A DNA stretch of 43,095 nucleotides from Brevundimonas sp. UBA4609 (lineage in GTDB: Bacteria; Pseudomonadota; Alphaproteobacteria; Caulobacterales; Caulobacteraceae), in the NCBI GenBank assembly GCA_002386585.1, contig DGIZ01000167.1:2216-45310 (forward strand). Reading direction: 5' to 3'. A model generated the notes under the pieces. That model was not told the origin of the DNA. It saw only the letters and a list, made by a program, of their open reading frames with translations, and made no database searches. The position numbers were made by a program, and so were the translations under genes. Of the stretch, positions 24,203 to 33,900 are shown piece by piece. Every line of letters starts with the position of its first letter. Position 1 is the stretch's first letter.

Positions 24203-25066
24203 ATGGCCATGAACTTCCGGCACCAAGCGCGACAGGCAATCGCTCGGGCAAAGGCGATACTCGAAGGGGACTCGGTGGCTCCCGAGCACCTCCGATATGC
24301 CGCGCTCGATGTGCGCATGGCAATGGAGGCACTGACCTACGAGCGTGCGCACAGCTACCGGAAAGAACTGCCGGAAAGTGCCTATGAGACTTGGCAGCCT
24401 CGCAAGCTGATGCAGGTTCTCTTGGACATTGATCCCAACGCCGACCGCGACAGTTCACTGCGCATTGGCCGGGAGCAAACCTACGGCGTGCCTGCGACCG
24501 AGATGCAGGATCTCGGACACGAGACCGTGCTCAATATGGGCAAGCTGAAGGAGCACTACAACGCGCTCGGCAGCTACCTTCACATGCCTACGCTCAAACA
24601 GCTCCAGGCAGATGGCGACATGTCGCTCGGCAAGCTGCGGACGCGGGTGGATGAGATCATCGCGTATGTCGATGCGGTGCTCAGTTCGCCGATCTTCACG
24701 ATCAACTTCGGTACCTTCTCGACCGCGCCTTGTAGCCGTTGCGGGAAGGGATTTCGTTGGCGGATACCACGCGACAAAGACAGGCTGCATGCCGTGTGTC
24801 GCGAGTGCGATGCGCCTTACGAGCTCATTGTCACCGAAGATCGCCAAGTCCGATGGGAACCGAAGCAGCACCCGATCAAGTGCGCTCACCCCGAGTGCGG
24901 CGAGATTTCCTTCTTGTGGGAAGACCAGTTCGAGATCGGCAGTATTTGGATATGCGGGGCCTGCGTGGGGCACAACCAGATAGTTCGCATGAACCGGCCT
25001 ATCAACGAGGATGGTACGCCTTGGCAGCCCGATCCCAGCCCACCGTCAGAACGGACTAGAACTTGA
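24203..25066 (+). CDS. Zinc-ribbon protein of unknown function
   Basis: I do not recognise this 287-residue protein. The N-terminal ~130 residues are helical (RQAIARAKAILEGD, ALDVRMAMEALTYERA, LKEHYNALGSYLHM) and may be a HEPN-like or substrate-binding helix bundle, although no clear RxxxxH motif is visible. Two zinc ribbons follow: CSRC with CREC (about residues 177-206), and CAHPEC with CGAC (about 227-260). The C-terminus is Pro/Ser/Arg-rich. An alternative ATG lies at 24209. It has no close partner; the next gene is on the opposite strand. Possibly an RNA- or DNA-binding accessory of the island. Confidence 0.65.
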   Translation: MAMNFRHQARQAIARAKAILEGDSVAPEHLRYAALDVRMAMEALTYERAHSYRKELPESAYETWQPRKLMQVLLDIDPNADRDSSLRIGREQTYGVPATEMQDLGHETVLNMGKLKEHYNALGSYLHMPTLKQLQADGDMSLGKLRTRVDEIIAYVDAVLSSPIFTINFGTFSTAPCSRCGKGFRWRIPRDKDRLHAVCRECDAPYELIVTEDRQVRWEPKQHPIKCAHPECGEISFLWEDQFEIGSIWICGACVGHNQIVRMNRPINEDGTPWQPDPSPPSERTRT

Positions 25067-25132
25067 ACGCCTTTTCTCACCACCACGGCCTGTTTCCACT
25101 CCCGCTTTTGCCTCTTTCAAATGCTATGGACG

Positions 25133-25369
25133 TCAGGCCCTCAGCCGAATGCCGGAGCCACCACTCGAGTCAGGAGGGATAAAAATTACGCCAGCGTCTT
25201 CCAGGGTCTGCTGTACCTTATCCAGTGTCCGAGACTGCATGTCTCCACGCCCGGACTCGAAGCGTTGGATGGTCGATGGCGCGACACCCGCCGCTGCGGC
25301 GAGATCTCTCACGCCCATTCCGACTGCGGTTCGCGCGAGCTTGACCTGTAGCGGAGTAATTGTCGGCAC
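25133..25369 (-). CDS. XRE-family HTH regulator
   Basis: This 78-residue protein is a single Cro/CI-type helix-turn-helix (LQVKLARTAVGMGVRDLAAA, then GVAPSTIQRFESGRG), followed by a short beta-type tail (LEDAGVIFIPPDSSGGSGI) common in island regulators. The GTG start at 25369 follows GGGAGC. Its likely role is repression of its own and the divergent HEPN/sigma/recombinase genes. An inverted repeat that could be its operator lies at 25389-25417. Confidence 0.85.
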   Translation of the reverse strand: MPTITPLQVKLARTAVGMGVRDLAAAAGVAPSTIQRFESGRGDMQSRTLDKVQQTLEDAGVIFIPPDSSGGSGIRLRA

Positions 25370-25388
25370 AGCGTGCTCCCATATGAGT

Positions 25389-25417
25389 ACACCGTGTTGA
25401 CTTTATCGGGTCGGTGT
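25389..25417. promoter_or_regulatory. Possible XRE operator
   Basis: ACACCG (25389-25394) and CGGTGT (25412-25417) form an inverted repeat with 17-nt spacing, around TTGACT, which could be a -35 element. It sits 20 nt upstream of the XRE start codon, in the divergent control region. Confidence 0.4.
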
Positions 25418-25605
25418 GATCATCTTCGCGCACCTTGTGCCGAAACGCTAGCCGACTCTCGCCGGCGGCAGGTTTGTGGGCGCTACGGAGAAACCGCGTG
25501 CCCCATCGCAGAGGCATTGTATTTCGGCAGCGAAAGTGGCGGCGGTGGCCTCCAGAGCGCCGCCTCGCAATCGCCTTCGCCCATAACGGCCGAGGCTTCC
25601 ACGCG

Positions 25606-25968
25606 ATGGCTTGGACCGACGACGACCGCGTCGGCGCTCAGTCAGCCTACCACTCCGCCATCGCCATCGAACTGGGCCTCAAAGCCTATCTCCTGCATCG
25701 CGGCTTCTCTGACGACTGGACCCGCGTTTGGCTCCGCCACGATCTGAGCAAGACGCTCCGCTGCGTACGGATGCTGGGGTTCGAGGGCGTTCCTGATGGC
25801 ATTGCCGAACTCGCTGCCGTGCTCGGTCCGCTTTACGGCTCCGGCGCCCTTCGCTCTGGGATCAAGCCGAACCTCCCGCTTCCGCCCGAAGCTGCCGATC
25901 ACGCCATCTGTGACCTCCTGACCGCCGTGGAGGCCGCGATAGGGATCGACAGCGGGACAGATCGATGA
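25606..25968 (+). CDS. HEPN-like domain protein
   Basis: This is a ~120-residue helical protein. The segment HSAIAIELGLKAYLLHRGFS, then WLRHDLSKTLRCVRMLGF, matches the pattern of HEPN-family nucleotide/RNA-associated domains, with the HDL signature but without a clear R-x4-H catalytic pair. The 5' end is uncertain: the open frame extends upstream to 25435, but that part is Arg-rich and unlike protein; the ATG at 25606 (MAWTDDDRVG) is the first sensible start, though its ribosome site is weak. The ATGA overlap with the next gene supports an operon with the sigma region-4 protein. Confidence 0.5.
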   Translation: MAWTDDDRVGAQSAYHSAIAIELGLKAYLLHRGFSDDWTRVWLRHDLSKTLRCVRMLGFEGVPDGIAELAAVLGPLYGSGALRSGIKPNLPLPPEAADHAICDLLTAVEAAIGIDSGTDR

Positions 25969-26219
25969 GCGCTCCGCCGTCGCAACCCGACGAGGAGGAC
26001 CGCAAGCGCCGGGCTCTTGCTCGGGCGATCCGCCGACTCCCTCGCCGCTGTCGGGATGTCTTCGTCCTCCATCGCTTCGCCGGGATGGCTCTGGAGCAGA
26101 TCGCCGAGCACTTGGGCATCGAGAAGAGAGCGGTCGAAACGCGTCTGGCAGAGGCGCTCGTCCGGTTAACCCGCGCCGTGGATGAGGCGAGCGGTGGAGC
26201 GGATGCTGAGCGCTCGTGA
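25965..26219 (+). CDS. Stand-alone sigma-70 region 4 protein
   Basis: This 84-residue protein consists almost entirely of a sigma region-4 helix-turn-helix (AIRRLPRRCRDVFVLHRFAG, then MALEQIAEHLGIEKRAVETR), with no region 2. It cannot act as a complete sigma factor and more likely binds DNA or RNA polymerase as a regulator. It overlaps the HEPN-like gene by ATGA and is followed by the recombinase module. Such mini-sigma proteins are a recurrent part of alphaproteobacterial recombinase islands (my recollection). Confidence 0.75.
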   Translation: MSAPPSQPDEEDRKRRALARAIRRLPRRCRDVFVLHRFAGMALEQIAEHLGIEKRAVETRLAEALVRLTRAVDEASGGADAERS

Positions 26220-26490
26220 GGGCCTAGGGCAGGATAGGCTTTGCGACGTCATTGTCTGACAAGCTCAGCCGTATTGACCCTCATTTGCCATGTGGGGAGC
26301 AGCGCCGCCTGCCCGCTTCAACCCCGCTTCGCGCCCTACGGGCTGCGGCCAGCGCCGCAGGCGTTGACCCGGTCAGCCGCCGCTGAGGGCTGGGCGTGAT
26401 CGATGGATCGATCCGCTTTGCGAGAAAGCGGCGGCCGAAGATTTCCGAGGGGAAGGTTACGAGTATGCGCGCGGTTTTAGAGCGATCAGC

Positions 26491-26694
26491 TTGGCGCACA
26501 TGTACGTCCAGCCGTCATCAGAGCCGGAGGCGCGTCGGCACCGGACTCCGCAAGCTCGGCCAGTTGGCGTACAATCGGCCGTCCGCGTCACCGACACCTG
26601 GCCCGATGATCTCCCGATCACCCCGGCCGAACTTCAGGCGGTGGAGGCGTGGCTTGGCGAGGTGCTCGACGAGGTTCTGGGTCCGCGCCTCTGA
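26491..26694 (+). CDS. Small protein preceding the recombinase
   Basis: This is a 67-residue frame from a TTG at 26491 (an ATG at 26500 is equally possible). The N-terminal part is uncertain, but the C-terminal VTDTWPDDLPITPAELQAVE, then WLGEVLDEVLGPRL, is acidic and protein-like. It ends 12 nt before the recombinase ATG, in the same direction, so it is probably co-transcribed. I do not recognise a function; short acidic proteins at this position may modulate the recombinase. The upstream 26220-26490 has no gene. Confidence 0.45.
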   Translation: MAHMYVQPSSEPEARRHRTPQARPVGVQSAVRVTDTWPDDLPITPAELQAVEAWLGEVLDEVLGPRL

Positions 26695-26706
26695 GAGGAG
26701 CAGGAC

Positions 26707-27630
26707 ATGACCCGCAAAGCCATCACCGCAGGCGTTCAGACCCGCGCCGCCCTCTATCTCCGCGTCTCTACCGGACGGCAGGCCGTCAACGATCTGTCGA
26801 TCCCGGATCAGCGCCGTCAGTTGGAAGCCTACTGCGAGGCCAAGGGGTGGGAGGCAACGGCGGAGTATGTCGAGCCGGGCAACACGGCCACTGACGACCG
26901 ACGCCCATCTTTCCAGTCCATGATCGAGGCGGCGCTGACCAAGCCACCCGCCTTCGACATGATCGTGGTGCACAGCTTCTCGCGCTTCTTCCGTGATCAG
27001 TTTCAGTTCGAGTTCTACGTCCGGAAGCTCGCGAAGAACGGCGTCCGCCTCGTCTCGATCACCCAGGAGCTGGGCGACGATCCCATGAGCGTGATGATGC
27101 GCCAGATCATGACGCTCTTCGACGAGTATCAGTCGCGCGAAAACGCCAAGCACACTCTGCGGGCCATGAAGGAGAATGCTCGTCAGGGATTCTGGAACGG
27201 TGCGCGTGCGCCCATCGGCTACCGCATCGTTGCTGCCGAGCAGCGCGGGGCGAAGATCAAGAAGACGCTGGAGATCGACCCCCTTCAGGCTGAGACAGTC
27301 CGGACCATCTACCGCTGGGCCCTGACTGGCGATGGGTCTCATGGACCGATGGGTTTGAAGACCATCGCCACTCGGCTGAACGATCAAAACGTCCGCACCC
27401 GTGACGGCGGGCGTTGGGGCATCAGCGCCGTCCATCAGATCCTGACCCGCACCACCTACATGGGCGAGCACCGGTTCAACACTCGCGACCACAAGACCAA
27501 GACCCCTAAGCCCGAGTCCGAGCACGCCATCATGGCTGTGCCCGCCATAGTCTCGAAGGCGGACCACGAAGCTGTCAGAGTACGTCTCACGTCCCGAAGC
27601 CCTAAGTGGACGCCGCGCCGCGACGGATGA
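26707..27630 (+). CDS. Large serine recombinase, C-terminally truncated
   Basis: This 307-residue site-specific recombinase of the large serine integrase group has its catalytic serine S21 in ALYLRVSTGRQA, followed by the resolvase domain (IVVHSFSRFFRDQFQFEFYV) and the Recombinase (PF07508-type) DNA-binding domain to about residue 285. Family members are usually 500 or more residues and continue after SPKWTP with a zinc-ribbon and a coiled coil. Here the frame ends SPKWTPRRDG at 27630, exactly where repeat C begins. GAGGAGC precedes the ATG. Loss of the zinc ribbon should abolish normal integration, so the element is probably immobile now, unless the missing part acts in trans. Confidence 0.85.
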   Translation: MTRKAITAGVQTRAALYLRVSTGRQAVNDLSIPDQRRQLEAYCEAKGWEATAEYVEPGNTATDDRRPSFQSMIEAALTKPPAFDMIVVHSFSRFFRDQFQFEFYVRKLAKNGVRLVSITQELGDDPMSVMMRQIMTLFDEYQSRENAKHTLRAMKENARQGFWNGARAPIGYRIVAAEQRGAKIKKTLEIDPLQAETVRTIYRWALTGDGSHGPMGLKTIATRLNDQNVRTRDGGRWGISAVHQILTRTTYMGEHRFNTRDHKTKTPKPESEHAIMAVPAIVSKADHEAVRVRLTSRSPKWTPRRDG

Positions 27631-27670
27631 TGCCGAGAACTATTGCGTGAGCATCCTGATGATGGGCTGA
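27608..27670 (+). repeat. Direct repeat C (island right boundary)
   Basis: Core GAGAACTATT at 27635-27644. The left half (GCGCCGCGACGGATGATGCC) matches repeat B with one gap, and overlaps the truncated end of the recombinase. GGCGCCAGGAGC, which occurs after the core of A (12862-12873), recurs at 27681-27692 after C at a different distance. A and C bracket the whole island. Confidence 0.65.
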
Positions 27671-27965
27671 CGTCTCGAAGGCGCCAGGAGCATGCGTAAT
27701 CGGGCGGTCCTGAAGGCCATACCCCAGCGCGGCCATCGCCTCTGTCGGTAAGATGCAGACCTGCGTCTACTGCTACACATCTGGCCCCACGCTTATGATC
27801 GAAGAAGTGGCGGACCGAGAAGGCCGTCGATGAGCATTTAGCTCGAACCGCCGACAGTCCCGACAGATGGCAGATCGCCCTGCTGAACGACCGCGAGTCC
27901 AAATATAAGTAGGAGCCGAAGCGATTTCATCGGCCTGCGTGCAAGCCGATATTTCGTTGAAGAGC
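27671..27965. other. Right flank of island with gene fragment
   Basis: This stretch lies between repeat C and the autotransporter's stop codon. A 37-residue open stretch at 27799-27912 (plus strand) begins SKKWRTEKAVDEHLARTADS and ends at TAG; it has natural composition but no start codon or ribosome site, so it may be the remains of a host gene cut by the island. Nothing else is evident. Confidence 0.35.
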
Positions 27966-30900
27966 CTAGAACTTTAGACTGAAGCTGGCTGTGAAGGCAT
28001 GATCTTGGGCGCCGTTTGAGACCTGCCCAGCGTAACCAAGGCTCATGGTTGTGGCGGGCGCGAAGGAGAGGGCGAGTCCACCTTCGAGCACGGCGCTGTC
28101 CTCCGAGATCGGCGCGCCTGTGATCGTGAAGGCGTCGCCTGCTGTGAAGGCGTGGACGCTTTGCGGCGAGGTGTCGCCGAAAGCACGCCTCCACCCGACT
28201 GTCCCGCGAAGGGCCGCTTTCGTTTCACCCAGATCGAACGCCTGTTCGGTGCGTAGGCCCAGAGTGGCGAAGGTCGCGTCGGCGTTGGATTTTTCGCTGG
28301 TCAGAGCGGCATCGCCGCCGCTTTCAGAGAAAGCGTCCGATTTCAGACGGATGTGCGCCAGGTTGGCGAAAGGCTCCAGGCGTGCGCCGTCGCCTGCAGT
28401 CAACCCATAAGCGACCTCACCAAACGCCTGTAAGGCGTCGGCGCGATATTCGGCCCGGGTGCGATCGCTCAGGCCGGGCATGGCGATGGTGCGGCGCGCG
28501 TCCAGTTCGTGCCAGCTCTGGGCGAGGCCGGTGCGGAAGGCGAGGGCGCCGTGCTGCGTGCCGGCATAGAGGCCCAGGTGGTAGTTATCGGATGAGACCG
28601 AAGACGCCCTGTCGCACGGCTTGATGTTGGACCGGCTGTAGCCCCCGGTTACGCCCACGCGCCAACGGTTTAGCAGGGCGTCGCCGCCCAACAGGACGCC
28701 GCTGGTGTCGCGGTCCAGAGTCTTGCCGCCGTCATCGCCATCGAATGCGCCCCACGAGCCGAAGCCCTGCGCCCAGAAGGCCGGACCGGCATGGTCCGCG
28801 CTGACCGCGACCGGCGCGCCGTTGGCGGCATAGGCAAAGGCCGGCGCTGTCGACGCGCCGCTCTGGCTGAAGGCGGCGCGCAGGCGGTCGTTGGCCGCGT
28901 TGCGGATCAGGCGAGCGTCCTCGATCATGGCCGTCTGGGCCGAGACATGTAGCTCGCCCGACAACTGGTCGAAGCTGGCGCGGATCTGGTCGCCTTCATT
29001 CGCCAGTTGAACGATGGCGTCATAGACGGCGTGACCGGCCTCAAGACCCATGCTCTCGATGGCGTTGGCCGCGGCCGCCTGATTGCGAGTGCGCGCGGCT
29101 GAAGCGAACGCGATGTTGTTGCGCAGCAGCTCCATCTGAACCGTTCCTGCCCCGTAGTCGTAGTGCAGTTTGGGATTCAGGAAGGCGAAGTCCGAGGTGA
29201 CGTCATCAAACGCGCCCGTCAGGCTGGCCGCCGACAGGATGGTGTAGGTCGAGCGCGGATCATAGTGCCCGTTCGCGCCGATATGGGCGACGGTGCCGCC
29301 GTTCAGCGTGGCGGCGCCGGTGACGCGCACCATGTCGCTGTCGGCGCCCAGCGGATTGACCTCGACCTCGAAGCGCGCGCCCGATGCAAAGATCAGGTCG
29401 CCATTGATGGTCAGGGTTCCGATAGAGTTGCCCGGCGACAGGACGCCGCCCGCGGCGATGCTGACGTGTGAGCCTGCGCCCGAGCCGATCGCGCCCGCTC
29501 CGCCCAGGGCCGCGCCGCTCAGCACATCCAGCGATCCGCCCAGCCTGCCGATTCCGTCGGCGGCGCCGACCAGCAACTTCCCGGCGTTCAGCGTCGTGAG
29601 ACCGCTGAAGCCAGAGCTGTCGCCCGTCAGCAGCACGGTACCCGCACCATCAAGCGAAACGCGCCCGGCGCCGGACAGGGCGCCGGCAAAGATACCGGCG
29701 TCCGTGTCGGTGAAGCTCAGTCGGCTTGATGATGCAATCAGGGCGATGTCGCCGGAGAGGGAGGAGGTCGTGCCGATCAGACCGCCGCCCTCGATGCGCG
29801 CGCCGCCAAAAGCGTTGGCGCCAGACAGGACCAGCGTGCCTTCACCGCGCTTGATCAGGGCGCCTGAGCCGTTGATGTCGGCGCCGACCTCGAAGCGGTT
29901 GGCGGCGTCGGCGATGTCGAACGCGCCGCCGGCGGCGCTCAAGGCGATGGTGCGGTTCGTGCCGGTGAAGCCGGTTCCGGTCACGCGCAACACGCCGCCG
30001 TCAAAGCGCAGGGCCCCGTCGGCGTGACCCAGATTGGCGTCCTGGGAAACGGCGACCACGCCGCCGCGCAGGGTGGTTCCGCCAGTATAGCTGCTGGCGC
30101 CGGACAGGGTCAGAACGCCGCTCTGCGTCACGATCAGACCGCCCGCACCGGTGATCGTGGTGTCTATGCGGGCGCCGTTGGCCAGCACGCGGATTTCCGA
30201 GCCGTTCGCGTCGGTGACCAGGGAGCCGGGGCCTTCCAGACGATAGCCGTCGTCAACGAACTGAAGCCCCTTGAAGGTCTGGGCGCCGTCGACCGTGATG
30301 ACGCCGCCGGTGTAGCCCCCCGGCTGATGACGGAAGACGGCGTGCTGGCCGCTCCAGTTGGCCGCAACCGTCCCGTTCCTGTTATTCCATTGCGGGTTGG
30401 AGGCGCTCCAGATGCCGTCGCCGCCTTGCCAGTGTTGCAGGGTGTTGTCGCCGACTGCAGCGATGAACAGATCCACATTGCCGTTTCCGGTCATGATCTC
30501 GAAAGCGGCGGGGTCATTGATGGTCGGGGTCTGGCCGACCGTCAGACCGGCGCCGCTCAGCACGCCGCCATAGGTCATCAGGCGATAATAGCCGAGCCCG
30601 GCCGCGCCATCAGCGGCGTTCAGGCTCTGGCTCAGGTTCAGCGCGCCGTCCAGCGACAGGTCGCCGCTGACGTTGATGCGGTCGCTGAAGCCGGGCGCGC
30701 CCAGTTCCATATTGACCGTAGAACCTGCCGCCAGCGTCAGGTCGCCGTTGATGGTCAGGGTTCCGATGGAGTTTCCGGGCGACAGGACGCCGCCTGCTGC
30801 GATGCTGACGTGCGAGCCTGCGCCCGACCCGATCACGCCCGATCCGCCGAGGGTTGCGCCGTTCAGCACATTCAGCGACCCGCCCAGCTTGCCGAAGCCT

Positions 30901-33900
30901 GAGGCGTCGCCGACCAGCAACCTGCCGGTGTTAAGCGTCGTCAGGCCCCCAAACGTGGAGCTGTCGCCGGTCAGCAGGGTCGCGCCGTCACGGTTCAGAA
31001 TGAAGCGTCCGGCGCCCGACACGGCGCCTGCATAGGTCTGGTTTCCGGCGTCTGTGAAGCTGAATGCGGCGGGGAAGGCGATGTCCACATCGCCGCTGAA
31101 GCGGTCGATGGCGGCGATTAACTCTCCCTCGGCGACAGACCAGTCCAGATGAGACGCGCCGCTCAGGCTAAGCCTGCCGACGCCTTGCTTTTTCATCGTG
31201 CCGAAGACGCCGTTCAGACCCGTAAGACTGCCCGCGAAGACGCTATCTGTCGCCTGATCGAACACGACGGTCGCGGCGTTTTCGATCCGGCGGGACAGGG
31301 ACCCGGCATGGCCGATCAACGTCCCGGTCTCAACCAGAGTCTGCTGGACGGCGGCGGCCTGATCGAGACGCAGCGTTCCTGCGCCGCGTTTGCGAAGGGC
31401 GCCGGCGCCCGAAATGGCGCCGGTCAGGTGCAACTGCGTGCCCGCAGCCGTGTCGAACACGCCCTCCTGAGCCAGTTGGATCTCGCGGTTGGTGGCGAAG
31501 CTGTCCGTTGTTTCCAGCGCGCCGCCGTTGAACGTCAGGGCGCCTGACGCATCACCCAGATTGGCGTCCGACGCCACGCGCAGCGCACCTTGCGTCAGAG
31601 TTACGCCGCCGGTGAAGCTGTTGGCGCGGCTCAGGGTCAGGGTTCCGGCCCCGTTCTTGATCATACCGCCAGAGCCCGAAACGATGCCGTCGAAGTCGAA
31701 GTCGTCGGACCGCTGGAAGGCCAGGGTTCCGTGATTGACGATGTCGCCCAGGACCGAGCCGGTCGCGCCGCCGTTGCCGATCTGAAGCACGCCGCTCTGA
31801 ATGGTCGTGTCGCCGGTATAGATGCTGTCGCCGGTCAGGATCAGGGTTCCCTGTCCAGCCTTGGTCAGGCTGCGTCCGTCCCAGCCGAGCGCCGCATTGG
31901 GCGACTGGTCGCGCAAGGCCACGCCCAGGGTGAAGTCGTCCGTGGCGTTGGTCAGGGTGAATGTTCCGTGGGACAGGCTGTTGCCGCCTGTCCAGCTCAG
32001 TCCATAGGTCGCCTGATAATCAAGCCCGTCGGCCGACTTGCCCGTGTGAACGCTCAGATAGTCGACGGAACCGGCGAAGCCGCCGATGTTCACGCTCGCG
32101 AAATCACCACTGATGCCATTGGCGGTCGAGATCAGCACCTTCGGCAACTGGCCTTCGTCATCGATGCCGCTGAGGTTGAAGGCGACGCCAGCGCCGATGT
32201 TCAGGCGGTCAGCGGTCAATGACGGCCCTGTCGCGCCTGCGCCGATGTTCAGGCGGGTCTGAGCGGACAGATCAACCGTATTCGTGACCGACAGGGCCGC
32301 TGGTCCAGTGACGGCAAGGGTCGCGCCGACCCCGCTGACGTTCAGATCGCCGCTCAGGCGGCTGGCGGCGCCGGTCGTTCCATTGCCGAACTGCAGCACG
32401 CCGCCCGTAACGGCGGCCGAACCCGCCAGGGGGCCCTGAACGATCAGCTTGCCGCCCGACACGGTCGTCTTGCCCTTGAAATCGGCGTTGTCAGCCGTCA
32501 GCACGGTCGTCCCGGCGATCTGATTGATGCTGCCCGTGCCGCCGCCCTTCAGGCGCGTGCCGAACAGATACGCGTTGTCGGTATGATTGAACCGCAGGGT
32601 CGCTGCGCCCTTGCCGAACTCAATCAGCCCGGCATGCAGGGTTCCGGCCCCGACCGCATCGGCGGCGTTGTCGCTGGCCGCACCGACGCTGAGCGTGCCG
32701 GTCGTGCTGAAGCCCGGAAACAGGCCATCTTTCGCCAGATAGACCGTGCCGGTTCCCGTTGCGCCGACTGTAACGAGGGCTCCATCCGCAATGGAGACGG
32801 CGCCCGTGCCGTAGTTGCCGAATACTCCGAAGCCGACATTCAGGTCGCCGGTATTGTTCCAGCGCGACCCCGCGCCCGCGACGCTGACCGTGCCGACGCC
32901 GCCGCCCATGCTGCCGATATAGCTGGTCGTATTGGACACGACGCCGCCGTCGGCGATGCGCAGGGTTCCCTGGGCGTTCATGTTCCCGACCTTCAGTTCG
33001 CCGTCATTCGTCCACGTGGACCCGGCGCCTGAGACTTCGACCAGGCCCTCTCCGGGGGCGTTCGAGCCAGCGCCGATGTGGCCGTCGACGCTGGTTATGA
33101 CGGCGCCGTCCAGAGCGTAAATCTCGCCCCGCCCACGGTTGACGCCCGCCAGCAGGGCGAAGCCGTTGTCCCATCTGGAGCCTTGCCCCGATACGGTCAC
33201 GCTGGCCGCAGAGCCGGAACTGGACGCCACGTCGCCGAAAATGTTGGATACGGTCGCGCCGTCAAGAATACGCAGAGCGCCCAGGCCGATTCCGCCGACC
33301 GTCAGATTGTAATCCATCGCCCAGCCCGCGTTCGGGCCTGTGACTTCGATACTTGCCGGGTCGCTGCCTGCGCCTTCGATATGACCGGCGTCGCCGCCCA
33401 GCCTGCCGGTGATCTTCAGCGCGCCGTTCGTCACGCGCGTGTCGCCCGTGAAGGCGGAGCTGTCGCCGCTCAGCGTCATCGTGCCGGCGCCCTGTTTGAT
33501 GATGTCGCCGGCGCCGTCGAACTGACCTGCAAACACCGTATTGGCGCCGGTGCCGAATGTCAGAGAGTTGGCGCCCAGAAGGACTTCCGTTCCAGCAACG
33601 CCGGACAGGGCGCCGATGGTCTGTCCGCTGGACAGGCCTGAGATGTCGAACGTCGCGTTCGCCGCTGTCAGGCTCACATCGTTTCCAGACATCAGGGCGC
33701 CTGAATGGGTCAGGGCCAGGGTTCCTCCCGCGACGGTAACACCGCCGGTGAAGCTGTTCGCGCCGCTCAGCGTCATGACGCCTGAGCCCTGTTTGACGAT
33801 GGCGCCTGTGCCGCTGATCGATCCTGCGAACGCCGTGCTGGCGGTCGAGCCGAAGGTTAAAATGTTTCCGCCCAGCAGAACATTTGTTCCTGTGCCGCCG

